This document shows positions 17,195-25,540 of a DNA stretch of 64,000 nt, piece after piece. Below the pieces are notes generated by a model, which ran no database searches, had not been told where the DNA came from, and saw only the letters and a program-made list of their open reading frames with translations. A program made the translations under genes and the position numbers. The stretch lies in NCBI RefSeq assembly GCF_000332335.1, contig NZ_KB235948.1, positions 4,527,492 through 4,591,491 on the forward strand. The letters run 5' to 3'. Source of the stretch: Kamptonema formosum PCC 10802 (lineage in GTDB: Bacteria > Cyanobacteriota > Cyanobacteriia > Cyanobacteriales > Oscillatoriaceae). The first letter of the stretch is position 1. Every line of letters begins with the position of its first letter.

Positions 17195-19246
17195 ATGAAC
17201 TCATCTAGTGACATTCTGATTATCGGGGGTGGCACGATTGGCCTCTCAATCGCCATCGAACTGAAGTTGCGAGGCGCAACTGTCACCGTCATTTGCCGGG
17301 ACTTCCAGCAGGCAGCCGCCCACGCCGCCGCCGGCATGCTCGCTCCTCAGGCGGAGGCTATACCCCCTGGCCCAATGCTGGATTTGTGCCTGCGCTCCCG
17401 AGCTTTATATCCAGACTGGACGAGCAAACTCGAAGAGATCGCCGGCTCGCCCACCGGCTACTGGCCCTGTGGCATTCTCGCTCCCGCCTACGAGCCGGCC
17501 ACCGGCGGGGAGTCCCCTGCAGCGCTGGAAAACGGACATTTATATGGACATTTATATAATGTCAGCGCTTTGTGGCTCGACCGGCAAGCGATTCACCAGC
17601 ACCAGCCCGGTCTTGGCCCAGAGGTGGCCGGCGGGTGGTGCTTTCCGGAAGACGCCCAGGTGGACAGTCGGGCGCTGGCGGGAGTGCTGCGCTCCGCCGC
17701 CCCAGCGCTGGGCGTAAAGATTCTCGAAGGTGTGGCGGTTGAGGGAATCGTCCAGCGTTCCGGGCAAGTCACTTGCCTGAGAACCTCTGCCGGCGAACTG
17801 CACGGCGGGCACTATGTCTTGGCGACCGGCGCGTGGTCAAACCAGTTGCTGCCGCTGCCGGTGCATCCGAAAAAAGGGCAAATGCTCTCGGTGCGGGTGC
17901 CGGTGGAGACTGCGGTCCCGCCCCTGCAGCGGGTGCTGTTTGGGCCTGAAACTTACATCGTCCCCCGCCGCGATGGCCGGATTGTCATTGGAGCCACGAG
18001 CGAGGATGTTGGCTTCACTGCCGGGAATACGCCGGCGGGTATGAACACTCTGCTGGAGCGGGCTGTGCGGCTCTACCCCCAACTGCAACACTATCCGATT
18101 GAAGAATTTTGGTGGGGGTTCCGACCGGCAGCGCCTGACGAGCTGCCAATTTTGGGCCCGGGCCTGTGCGAGAATTTAACCCTGGCCACGGGCCACTACC
18201 GCAATGGGATTCTGCTCGCGCCGGTGACGGCTTCTCTGATTGCGGATTTAATCCTGAATCAAAAATCTGACCCGCTGCTGGAGCATTTCCACGCCTCACG
18301 GTTTTTCCGCCGGCAGCCATCCGCCGCCCGCCCGCAGAGCGCAGTCGAGACGCGCCCCGGCGATCTAAAAAATAACAGCTCAAACGGAAGTCAAACCCCT
18401 CCAATGCTCACCTACCCCGCTCCCACCCAGCAGGCACCAGCGAAGCTGTCTCCCGACACTCCGCTGACGATTGCCGGTCGGCAGTTTCGCTCGCGCTTGA
18501 TGACCGGCACCGGCAAGTATCGCAGCATTGAGGAAATGCAGCAAAGTGTCGCCGCCAGCGGTTGCGAAATTGTCACGGTGGCGGTGCGCCGGGTGCAAAC
18601 GAAGGCTGCAGGGCATGAAGGGCTGGCGGAGGCGCTGGACTGGACCAAAATCTGGATGCTGCCCAATACTGCCGGCTGTCAAACGGCGGAGGAGGCGATT
18701 CGGGTGGCGCGTCTGGGGCGGGAGATGGCGAAGCTGCTCGGACAAGAGGACAATAATTTTGTCAAGTTAGAGGTGATTCCGGATGCCAAATATCTTTTGC
18801 CCGATCCGATTGGCACTCTGGAAGCTGCAGAAAAGCTGGTGAGGGAAGGTTTTGCGGTCCTGCCGTATATTAATGCTGACCCGTTGCTGGCGAAACGCTT
18901 GCAGGATGTTGGCTGCGCTACGGTGATGCCTTTGGGTTCGCCCATCGGTTCCGGACAGGGGATAACGACTGCGGCGAATATTCAGATTATTATTGAGAGC
19001 GCCCGCGTGCCGGTGGTGGTGGATGCCGGCATTGGGACGCCTTCTGAGGCGGCGCAAGCGATGGAGATGGGGGCGGATGCGGTGCTGATCAATAGCGCTA
19101 TCGCCCTGGCGGAGAATGCGGCTGCGATGGCCAAAGCGATGGGTATGGCGGTAGAGGCAGGGCGTCTGGCCTATCTCGCCGGTCGCATGCCGGTGAGATC
19201 CAGCGCCAGCGCCAGCTCACCCCTGACCGGCACGATTGCCGGATAG
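17195..19246 (+). CDS. thiO/thiG: ThiO-ThiG fusion: glycine oxidase / thiazole synthase
   Basis: 683 aa, the bifunctional form typical of cyanobacteria. Residues 1-370 are glycine oxidase ThiO: N-terminal FAD motif [18 protein letters not shown], later [11 protein letters not shown] and [13 protein letters not shown]; it makes dehydroglycine from glycine. A Pro/Ser-rich linker (about 370-410) leads to ThiG (about 410-683): [20 protein letters not shown], the FVKLEVI block carrying the expected Schiff-base Lys, and [30 protein letters not shown]. ThiG builds the thiazole phosphate of thiamine from DXP, dehydroglycine and ThiS thiocarboxylate. The DXP supplier Dxs is encoded at 37.5 kb. The start has GGTAGGAA upstream. 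No TPP riboswitch motif seen. The insertion DIYMDIY-like (GHLYGHLY) at about 118 is a small 12-bp duplication. Confidence 0.93.
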   Translation: MNSSSDILIIGGGTIGLSIAIELKLRGATVTVICRDFQQAAAHAAAGMLAPQAEAIPPGPMLDLCLRSRALYPDWTSKLEEIAGSPTGYWPCGILAPAYEPATGGESPAALENGHLYGHLYNVSALWLDRQAIHQHQPGLGPEVAGGWCFPEDAQVDSRALAGVLRSAAPALGVKILEGVAVEGIVQRSGQVTCLRTSAGELHGGHYVLATGAWSNQLLPLPVHPKKGQMLSVRVPVETAVPPLQRVLFGPETYIVPRRDGRIVIGATSEDVGFTAGNTPAGMNTLLERAVRLYPQLQHYPIEEFWWGFRPAAPDELPILGPGLCENLTLATGHYRNGILLAPVTASLIADLILNQKSDPLLEHFHASRFFRRQPSAARPQSAVETRPGDLKNNSSNGSQTPPMLTYPAPTQQAPAKLSPDTPLTIAGRQFRSRLMTGTGKYRSIEEMQQSVAASGCEIVTVAVRRVQTKAAGHEGLAEALDWTKIWMLPNTAGCQTAEEAIRVARLGREMAKLLGQEDNNFVKLEVIPDAKYLLPDPIGTLEAAEKLVREGFAVLPYINADPLLAKRLQDVGCATVMPLGSPIGSGQGITTAANIQIIIESARVPVVVDAGIGTPSEAAQAMEMGADAVLINSAIALAENAAAMAKAMGMAVEAGRLAYLAGRMPVRSSASASSPLTGTIAG

Positions 19247-19280
19247 GGGCGAGGGGGAGGGGGAGAGGGGAGACGGGTCC

Positions 19281-19389
19281 GTTTCAATCCCGTTTCCTTT
19301 GATTCGCTGGCCAAAAATCTTCTCCTCCTACCCCCTGCTGAAATCATTGTCGCATTGATATGGGCTTGTTTGCACAACCGGGACGCTCC
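19281..19389 (+). repeat. ~110-bp dispersed repeat, copy B
   Basis: Starts GTTTCAATCCCGTTTCCTTT GATTCGCTGGCC and ends TGCACAACCGGGACGCTCC. Same internal blocks as copy A (AAAAATCTTCTCCTCCTACC, AATCATTGTCGCATTGATAT). It lies 35 bp after thiO-thiG. Confidence 0.85.
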
Positions 19390-19509
19390 CAATTGTCCCA
19401 CTGTCCCCCTCTCCCTTTTGTTAAGAATCATTAATAGTTCTGAAGCAATACTTCTGAGAGCTAATTTTTGATAGAGTTAGCTAAAGTAAAAAGACTGAGG
19501 GTGAGATTC

Positions 19510-19692
19510 ATGCCATATACCGAAGAAGAAGGCGGACGCTTGAACAATTTCGCCGTTGAGCCAAAGATGTACAAGGCTGAACCTCCCACTAAGGCTCAAC
19601 AGCGGAACTATCTGGTGTTGGGAATTTTGGCAGCAGTGCTTGTTGCTGGGCTGTTCTACGTCGCCTTCTCTGTCTCGACAAAGGTCAGCTGA
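19510..19692 (+). CDS. psb34: Psb34-type photosystem II assembly protein
   Basis: 60 aa, starting MPYTEEEGGRLNNFAVEPKM. One transmembrane helix (YLVLGILAAVLVAGLFYVAF) follows a soluble N-terminus, and the tail is SVSTKVS. This matches the cyanobacterial ssl1498/Psb34 family, a single-helix thylakoid protein that joins CP47-containing PSII assembly intermediates and competes with high-light-inducible proteins (family knowledge). The start at 19510 is chosen because family members begin MPYT.EEGGRLNNFA; 14 upstream codons are open but not conserved. Single gene, followed by a strong terminator. Confidence 0.92.
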   Translation: MPYTEEEGGRLNNFAVEPKMYKAEPPTKAQQRNYLVLGILAAVLVAGLFYVAFSVSTKVS

Positions 19693-19745
19693 TAATAAAC
19701 GCTTTTCCGGATTCCTGTAGCACTTTTAGATATTTTTCAGGTCAG

Positions 19746-19780
19746 CCAGGTTGCCGGCTCTGCCGGTGCCTGGTTTTTTT
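19746..19780 (+). terminator. Rho-independent terminator of psb34
   Basis: CCAGG TTGCCGGC TCT GCCGGTG CCTGG stem-loop followed directly by seven T, 54 bp after the psb34 stop. Confidence 0.85.
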
Positions 19781-20590
19781 GTCTCGCCAAGAGTTTGACA
19801 GCCCGCACCAGACGCCTGCTGCCCCTGTCTTGTGCGAAAGCCCGACGAGCGGGCGGCTGCCCTGCGGGATCGCCCGGCTGCTATGTCTGAACCGCCGCAA
19901 TTTCCCAGAAGCTGTTGGTGAATTAACGGGGGGTTATACCCACGGTTGCGGAATATCGCGCTTATTGGGGGAGACAAAGGAATGGAAGCATGTAGGGGCG
20001 GGTTCACCCACAACCTGTGCCACACAGCCCGCAAAGCATAAAAACCCGCCCCGGCACATCCCTAACCCCTCACCGATTCGCCAACAGCTTCTTTCCCACC
20101 GCCAGGGGAGAGTAGCCAAAGTGTCAGGCACCCCAGTCATATCTAGTCCGTTCGATTGACCGCAATTCGGCAGCTTGGGAAAGGGGAAAGGAGGCAGTAT
20201 GCAGTATGCAGTGTGATGCTCTATGCCCCATGCCCCATTCCCCATTCAGAGATATTGTGGGTGTTCCACCGGACATGATATCAGGTGTTTGTGCGAGGTA
20301 AATGCCTGAGATCTGGTGCCACCGGCTTTTTTGACGGACTGCAAGATCGGACAACTAGAAATATTATAGCACACATGCGCTGGCGGCGGTTGAGGTAAGG
20401 CACCGCCAAATAGCTACAAATCAAAAAACCCCCCGGCATTGCTGCCAGGAGGCGGTTTATCGGGGTGCATCACTCTTTCTGTTCTAGTGGGAAAGACCGG
20501 CATCCGGACAGTTGACAAAATCGCTCTTTGCCCGGATGGTTGCGCTCTTGTCCGTAAAGAGAATTGGAAGCTCTGACACGGATAGTTCTT
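19781..20590. other. 800-bp region without a supported gene
   Basis: Carries a GTAGGGGCGGGTT-type hairpin (19992-20054), AT/GC-mixed decayed sequence with short frames on both strands, and an imperfect hairpin with T6 on the minus strand (20422-20455: AACCGCCTCCTGGCAGCAAT GCCGGGGGGTTTTTT). Nothing recognisable as coding. The last 90 bp (TTGACA at about 20513) may hold the promoter of the small gene at 20591, but no matching -10 box is clear. Confidence 0.4.
19992..20054. repeat. GTAGGGGCGGGTT hairpin repeat
   Basis: TGTAGGGGCGGGTTCACCC ... AAAAACCCGCCCCGGCA; third copy of the family at 11715 and 12123, with a decayed right end. Confidence 0.6.
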
Positions 20591-20776
20591 ATGCGCGTCT
20601 ACACGCCGTTTTTTTTGTTAACCCTGTTATTAATTGGGAGCGCCACTCCCTCCCGAGCGAATGAGTATCGCACAGTCAGCCGGCTGCAAGCAGATACGGC
20701 ACAATCGGCTCAAAATGTATGTTCGCCGACTGTGACGCCCGACGATCATCGTGGGAGTGGGCGTTGCGAACAATAG
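20591..20776 (+). CDS. small putative secreted protein, 61 aa
   Basis: From ATG 20591: MRVYTPFFLLTLLLIGSATP SRANEYRTVSRL.. The first 23 residues look like a Sec signal peptide (Arg, then a Leu-rich core, then a PSRA/N cleavage site). The mature part would be about 38 polar residues with two Cys. No family recognised. Flanked by a direct repeat TTGGAAGCTCTGACAC (about 20567 and 20826), one copy spanning the upstream region. A GC-rich terminator-like hairpin follows at 20906. No clear RBS, so translation is uncertain. Confidence 0.42.
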   Translation: MRVYTPFFLLTLLLIGSATPSRANEYRTVSRLQADTAQSAQNVCSPTVTPDDHRGSGRCEQ

Positions 20777-20905
20777 GGATGGGCAGCTGTGTCCCGAAGA
20801 CACAGCTGAGGGGCGGCATCAAGGGTTGGAAGCTCTGACACCCGCGCCCTAAATGTATCATCTCATGTCTGCGAGCTAATCGATCTACCTATTTTTTTAT
20901 TGCCG

Positions 20906-20935
20906 GCGGCTGCACCAGAGTTTTGGTGCAGCCGC
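20906..20935. terminator. strong hairpin, probable terminator
   Basis: GCGGCTGCACCA / TGGTGCAGCCGC, a perfect 12-bp stem with a 6-nt loop; TGTTT follows on the plus strand, and an A/T-rich run (ATAAAAAAATAGG) follows on the minus strand. Likely ends the transcript of the small gene at 20591. Confidence 0.6.
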
Positions 20936-21009
20936 TGTTTGCGTTGATGCCGCACACTCCCCTCTACCGATCCTTAGAGTGCCGGTTGCTACCGCAGCAG
21001 CACAGGAGC

Positions 21010-21128
21010 ACAGTAGGATGCGTTCCGCCTTGAGAGGATTGCGCACAAGCAGAGCGCCCTGGGATAAGCGGAAAGCACCCTACCGTGGCACAAAAAAGTA
21101 AGGTGCGTTCCGCCTTGAGAGTATTGTT
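21010..21128. repeat. direct repeat, GTGCGTTCCGCCTTGAGAG
   Basis: GTAGGATGCGTTCCGCCTTG AGAGGATTG (about 21013) and GTAAGGTGCGTTCCGCCTTG AGAGTATTG (about 21098) are near-identical 29-mers, with an AGCGGAAAGCACCCTACCGT segment between them that is partly complementary. Non-coding; 20777-21161 holds no gene that I can support. Confidence 0.65.
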
Positions 21129-21161
21129 GCTTTGTGAAATTGCCCTGCGAGCAGCGTCACG

Positions 21162-21680
21162 CTACAGGTTGCCTTCTTGCCAATCTTTCCCACCCGGTAA
21201 TTCGGCTAGATAAGTGTCAATTATGTCGGGTAACTCGCTGGGCTTGTGGACATACGTCAAAGCGAGCAATTGTTCAGCCGTCTGGACTATCTGATTTCGG
21301 TCGAGCATCTGCGAGAGTTGAGACGGAGTTAATCGCCCGGAGCGCACTTCCACACTTGCCGGTCGAATGGCTGCCGCCAGTGCGTCTTCCAGGAAAGGCT
21401 GCCATTCATCTTGCTTTATATAATAAGAGGTTTTATTGTCTTTGAGATTCAGCTTTTGAATTTTTACCAGCGAATCAGAGATTGAAGCTACCCAAGAGTT
21501 GGTAAGCCGCTGCTCTATTTGATTTTTAATCAGATGAACCAGCAGTCTGACTAAAAATGAGTCGATATTCCGCAGAATTGCTTGTACGCTCATACCCTCC
21601 AGCTCGTCTACAATGGCCAAGGCGTCCTCGTAGCGCCCCTCCAGGATGCTATTTCTTAGGTCTAATAGTTCCTGAGTCAT
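21162..21680 (-). CDS. DUF29-type protein
   Basis: 172 aa: MTQELLDLRNSILEGRYEDA LAIVDELEGMS, then ILRNIDSFLVRLLVHLIKNQ IEQRLTNSWVASI. The pattern of an N-terminal helix, a stretch resembling 'HLLK.Q.......W..SI' and a C-terminal charged helix is that of DUF29, a family abundant in cyanobacteria with no established function. Soluble, helical, no catalytic motif. Stands alone; palindromic repeats lie upstream (21745-21782). The assignment rests on recognition of the sequence style. Confidence 0.75.
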   Translation of the reverse strand: MTQELLDLRNSILEGRYEDALAIVDELEGMSVQAILRNIDSFLVRLLVHLIKNQIEQRLTNSWVASISDSLVKIQKLNLKDNKTSYYIKQDEWQPFLEDALAAAIRPASVEVRSGRLTPSQLSQMLDRNQIVQTAEQLLALTYVHKPSELPDIIDTYLAELPGGKDWQEGNL

Positions 21681-21744
21681 AAAGAATTCCTTCCAGAGTC
21701 AGTGTTTGGAGCGGTTATAAATGATTTGTGCGAGTTCTGGGGGA

Positions 21745-21784
21745 TCAGAAACCCGGTTTCTTAAAGAAACCGGGTTTCTGTGAT
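21745..21784. repeat. AAACCCGGTTT inverted pair
   Basis: CAGAAACCCGGTTTCTTAAA GAAACCGGGTTTCTGTG: two palindromic copies back to back giving a 17-bp stem with a short loop. Confidence 0.9.
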
Positions 21785-21945
21785 CTCACAAGTCAAATAG
21801 AAACGCTATATAAGCTGAGTGTAACACACCGGCTTGCAGGGCTAGCGGGATGGCCTGCAGGGAGCGAGCGATTTGAAAAGCGATTTAATCGAGCCGGTAT
21901 AAAATAAGCTAAAATGGGAGAGTCCGAGGTAAGCGGAGTACCCAG

Positions 21946-22515
21946 ATGCTCTCAGAACGGTTTACAGAAGCCCTCACCTACGCCACTGGGCTGCACGCCA
22001 CTCAAACCCGCAAGGGAAGCGGTATTCCTTATATTGCTCATCTCTTGGGCGCAGCCAGTATTGCTTTGGAATATGGGGCGAATGAAGATGAAGCGATTGC
22101 GGCTTTGCTTCATGATGCCATTGAGGATCAAGGGGGCGCAGTCACCCGGGAAGAAATTCGCCGCCGGTTTGGGGATGTGGTGACGGAAATTGTAGACGGC
22201 TGCACGGATGCGGAGACGATTCCCAAACCGCCTTGGCGACAGCGCAAAGAAGCCTACATCGCCAGCATCGGGGCTGCTTCACCATCGGTGCTGCTCGTTT
22301 CTGCAGCAGATAAACTGCAGAATGCTCGCTCCCTGCTCAAGGATTATCGGGCGAGCGGTGAGTGCGTTTGGGAGCGTTTTAAAGGCGGGAAAGAGGGCAC
22401 TCTTTGGTATTACAGGGCTTTGGTTGAGGCATTCAGAGCTGCGGGTTCAACCCCTTTGGTTGAAGAATTAGACCGGGTGGTTTCAGAACTGGAAATGATC
22501 TCTGTTTCGCTATAA
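21946..22515 (+). CDS. HD-domain phosphohydrolase (MESH1/RelA-SpoT hydrolase-like)
   Basis: 189 aa. HD metal-site residues are visible: the H of PYIAHLLGAA, the HD of LLHDAIEDQ, and the D of SAADKLQNAR, with the R..R..F pattern of the Rel/Spo hydrolase subclass (TREEIRRRFGDVV..IVDG). Family knowledge: small stand-alone proteins of this type hydrolyse (p)ppGpp, NADPH or other nucleotides; which one cannot be told from sequence. Cytosolic. The start at 21946 has GGAGT 8-12 bp upstream. Monocistronic, with palindromic repeats just beyond the stop. Confidence 0.85.
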   Translation: MLSERFTEALTYATGLHATQTRKGSGIPYIAHLLGAASIALEYGANEDEAIAALLHDAIEDQGGAVTREEIRRRFGDVVTEIVDGCTDAETIPKPPWRQRKEAYIASIGAASPSVLLVSAADKLQNARSLLKDYRASGECVWERFKGGKEGTLWYYRALVEAFRAAGSTPLVEELDRVVSELEMISVSL

Positions 22516-22548
22516 TATAGCGTTTCTCAGTTGGATGAACGTGTTTGC

Positions 22549-22586
22549 CCAGAAACCCGGTTTCTTTAAGAAACCGGGTTTCTCAA
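22549..22586. repeat. AAACCCGGTTT inverted pair
   Basis: CAGAAACCCGGTTTCTTTAA GAAACCGGGTTTCTCA; back-to-back palindromes 35 bp after the HD gene, between converging genes, and possibly a terminator. 22516-22716 holds nothing else. Confidence 0.9.
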
Positions 22587-22716
22587 TGTGCTGGGAGATG
22601 CTGGGGTGCTGAATATTCAGGCACCGGCAGATTTTAGTCCGAGTTTGGGGGAGCGGATTGCATATGTATTTGAATCAGCTGGTTTGATGCCGGTAGGGGG
22701 GGAGACGCTGTATCCT

Positions 22717-25266
22717 TTAGGGTGAATTTGGGCTAATTTGTGAGGTGCGGGGAGGGCAGACGAGATTGCCATTTTGGAGAGTGGGAGGGTCGATGTGTTG
22801 GAGAGAAGAGTAGTAACTTTTGCATAGAATAGCTCTTGTCTCAGTCTGTGTGCCGGGGGCGTTGGGGACTGCGAATACGCCACCACTATAGGCGGAGGAA
22901 TATGTTTTCAAAGGGGTGGCATAAGTGAAGGCAGATGTGGCAGTGGTACTAACTGAATATTCGTAGTTTCCTGTTTTGGCTGGAATGTCCAAACCAAGCT
23001 CGGTGAAAGAGTTAGCAAAGGTGCTGTGTTCTGAATAGTAAGTTTGCTGCGCTCTGTTAATTGACTCGACAGAATAGCGGGCAATCGCCTGCAATGCGCT
23101 GTCTCTCTTGTCGTCGGATTTGATAGATGAGGCTGCCCGAAGGGCTTGCTCGTACTGACCTTTCTGGGTGGATGAGCGGGCAATCTCCTCCAATGCGCTG
23201 TCTTTGTCAGAGTCGGATTTGATAGATGAGGCTGCCCGAAGGGCTTGCTCGTACTGACCTTTCTGGGTGGATGAGCGGGCAATCTCCTCCAATACCCTGT
23301 CTCTATTGTTGTCGTCTCTATTGTCGTCGGATTTGATAGATGAGGCTGCCCGAAGGGCTTGCTCATACTGGCCTTTCTCGGTGGATGAGCGGGCAATCTC
23401 CGGCAATACCCTGTCTCTCTTGTTGTCGGATTTGATAGATGAGGCTACCCGAAGGGCTTGCTCATACTGACCTTTCTCGGTGGATGAGCGGACAATCGCC
23501 TGCAATGCGCTGTCTTTGTCAGAGTCGTCTTTGATAGATGAGGCTACCCGGAGGGCTTGCTCGTACTGACCGGCTGCGGCATAGGAGCGGGCTATATCAG
23601 TCAGGGCGATATCTTTGGAATGGGAGTGCTGGATGGTTTGGGCTACTGTTTCGGCGAGTGAGAAAATTTCCGCTGCTTGCAAATTTTTACCGGCTGCGGC
23701 ATAGGAGCGGGCTATTTCAGCGAACGAGCGAGCCTTAAAATAGGGATGTTTGATGGTTTGGGCTACCTGCAAAGCTCGCTCGTACTCGCCGGCGGCGACT
23801 AACTCGTCGGAGCGATTGGCTTCCGGCAAATCTTCACCTACTACAATAGGCCACCAGCCATCTATTCTTGTTGTGTTGGCACCGCATTCTATGCGATTAC
23901 CTTGCACGATTGGGTGAGCGGGGTCTGATTCGGATTCGTCGGATATATTTGCTTTGCACAGAATATCAGCTATCAAAACCTCGCCGGTTCTCACATCGCC
24001 TGGGACTGCAAAAACGCCCCCAATATAATGGCCATAATAGTAGTTATGGAAATCACCGACCCCCCCCCTTATTGCTATATTGCCGGCACTGCAATAGTTA
24101 AATGCAGCCTCAGGACTAGCTTTAGTTGAACAAAAAAAATTGTATATATAGTAGGGATTGGGTAATAACGGTTCTAGATTGTCTGCAAAAACCCCATTCT
24201 TTTGGTAGTAGCTTGTCTGATTGCGGTTGATTTCCTTAACGGAGTATATGGCTTCATCAGAATATAATACCCGGTAAGAACCAGTGTCATTATCAGATGA
24301 AGCAACACATTCTGTCAAAACTAAAAGGAAGCCCATCATAACACTCATAGCAAATCCTACGCTAAATAAGCATCCCATCGGGAGAGAAGAAACTTTCGGG
24401 GCGTTTTGGAGACTGCCGCTACCAGCTGTTTCTTTGAAGGGGGTAGCTTGCAGTGCCTCAAGTGCTTGGCGTGCTTGGGAGAATCGCCGTTCAGGAGCGG
24501 GAGCGCACAGTTTTTCAATCCAGTTGGCAAAACGGGGAGTTAGGCTGACTTTATCTTTAAATTGCAGGCGCATTTTCTCCTGCGGCAAGTTAGCAGGGGG
24601 CGTGCCGGTTAACAGGTGAATCAGAGTGGCTCCTAGGGCGTAAAGGTCACTCGCTGGAACGGCTTTTCCCCAGAGCTGTTCCGGTGGGGCATAGCCGCCG
24701 GTGCCAACGACTGTGAAGGTGACTCCCTCTGTCTTGGCGCGTTCTTGAACGGCACCAAAATCCACCAGATAAACGTGCTGGTCTTCTCCCATGATAATGT
24801 TGCTGGGCTTGATGTCGCGGTGCAGCACCGCCGGACTTAACTCGTGCAGGTAAATTAGGATGTTCAGCAGCTGAGTGGCTATGTTTTGTGCCTCGGCTTC
24901 TGTAAAGTGTTTGCCCCCTTTTAAGAGCTGCTGCAAAGATGTGCCGGGAATGTAGTCCTGCACTAACCCAAACCAGGGCAAACCCCCGCCAGCATCCTTG
25001 TCGAGGGAAAAATCATCCCGATAACTGGGAATTCTGGGATGGTTGAGATGTTTGAGGACAGATGCCTCGCGCTGAAATAACTTTAAGTCATCCCACTGCA
25101 TCTGAGGGCTAAAGGGCAGCAGCTTGACAATCACTTGGTTACCTGCAAGGGATGCCTCTGCGGGTTTGGCCAAATCTTTTGCCAGCCAAGTTTGACGACC
25201 GGCACTGTTTCCCAACTGTTCTTTGAGTTGATAGCGTTCCTGTAAAATTTGTCCTGGTTTTAGCAT
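22717..25266 (-). CDS. Ser/Thr protein kinase with two pilin-like domains and tandem repeats
   Basis: 849 aa. Residues 1-275 are a Hanks-type kinase: VIVKLLPF (Lys), VLHRDIKPSNII (HRD loop), LVDFGAV (DFG) and GTGGYAPPEQ (APE). One membrane segment follows (MGCLFSVGFAMSVMMGFLLV, about 300-322). Then comes a type IV pilin-like G/H domain (SVKEINRNQTSYYQKNGVFA ...GGVFAVP... ILCK), and about seven TPR-like units; the last five are near-identical 33-residue copies (YEQALRAASSIKSD...EIARSS). A second pilin-like domain ends the protein (SVESINRAQQTYYSEHSTFA ...YSGGVFAVP...). The extracytoplasmic part is probably a sensor (inference). It resembles the kinase at 25541 over the catalytic domain (tandem duplication). 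The pilin-like domain may have been duplicated with repeats inserted between. Confidence 0.88.
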   Translation of the reverse strand: MLKPGQILQERYQLKEQLGNSAGRQTWLAKDLAKPAEASLAGNQVIVKLLPFSPQMQWDDLKLFQREASVLKHLNHPRIPSYRDDFSLDKDAGGGLPWFGLVQDYIPGTSLQQLLKGGKHFTEAEAQNIATQLLNILIYLHELSPAVLHRDIKPSNIIMGEDQHVYLVDFGAVQERAKTEGVTFTVVGTGGYAPPEQLWGKAVPASDLYALGATLIHLLTGTPPANLPQEKMRLQFKDKVSLTPRFANWIEKLCAPAPERRFSQARQALEALQATPFKETAGSGSLQNAPKVSSLPMGCLFSVGFAMSVMMGFLLVLTECVASSDNDTGSYRVLYSDEAIYSVKEINRNQTSYYQKNGVFADNLEPLLPNPYYIYNFFCSTKASPEAAFNYCSAGNIAIRGGVGDFHNYYYGHYIGGVFAVPGDVRTGEVLIADILCKANISDESESDPAHPIVQGNRIECGANTTRIDGWWPIVVGEDLPEANRSDELVAAGEYERALQVAQTIKHPYFKARSFAEIARSYAAAGKNLQAAEIFSLAETVAQTIQHSHSKDIALTDIARSYAAAGQYEQALRVASSIKDDSDKDSALQAIVRSSTEKGQYEQALRVASSIKSDNKRDRVLPEIARSSTEKGQYEQALRAASSIKSDDNRDDNNRDRVLEEIARSSTQKGQYEQALRAASSIKSDSDKDSALEEIARSSTQKGQYEQALRAASSIKSDDKRDSALQAIARYSVESINRAQQTYYSEHSTFANSFTELGLDIPAKTGNYEYSVSTTATSAFTYATPLKTYSSAYSGGVFAVPNAPGTQTETRAILCKSYYSSLQHIDPPTLQNGNLVCPPRTSQISPNSP
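23080..23590 (-). repeat. ~99-bp in-frame tandem repeats
   Basis: Five copies of a 33-codon unit (one with a 15-bp insertion encoding NRDDN) lie within the kinase gene. Adjacent copies are nearly identical at the DNA level (e.g. GATTTGATAGATGAGGCTGC CCGAAGGGCTTGCTC recurs), so expansion is recent. Confidence 0.88.
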
Positions 25267-25354
25267 AGTCTTGATTCTCTGTCAACGCTTGCAGTTTTGT
25301 GTAAAGTTGCTAATTGCTAATTCCTGATTTGGTCGTAATCTCCCTGCCCTTCCC

Positions 25355-25500
25355 TAAGAGGGAAGGGGGAGCATCCCAGTTTTGCAGAGCCCGAGTTGAG
25401 GGCGAAGCATTCGGATAAGAAATTCTCGGTTTTGACTCAGAGATTATTCGCCCGAATGCTTCGCCCCTACAAAAATGGGATGCTCCCTAGGGAAGGGGGG
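25355..25500. repeat. nested inverted repeat, possible MITE or hairpin RNA
   Basis: Outer arms CCCTAAGAGGGAAGGGGGAG CATCCCAGTTTTG and CAAAAATGGGATGCTCCCTA GGG; inner arms GGCGAAGCATTCGG and CCGAATGCTTCGCC. The whole can fold into one long stem of over 100 nt. Its outer edges (GGGAGCATCCC / GGGATGCTCCC) match the edge of the ~110-bp dispersed repeat. No gene in 25267-25540. Confidence 0.75.
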
Positions 25501-25540
25501 TTGGGGGGGTTGGGTTTGTCCCACTTTACGTTCACAGCCC

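Noticed and set aside
22908-23396. Minus-strand frame with PAHPPRK/SKPFGQPHLSNP repeats
   Set aside because: Alternate frame of the kinase tandem repeats; no independent evidence of translation.
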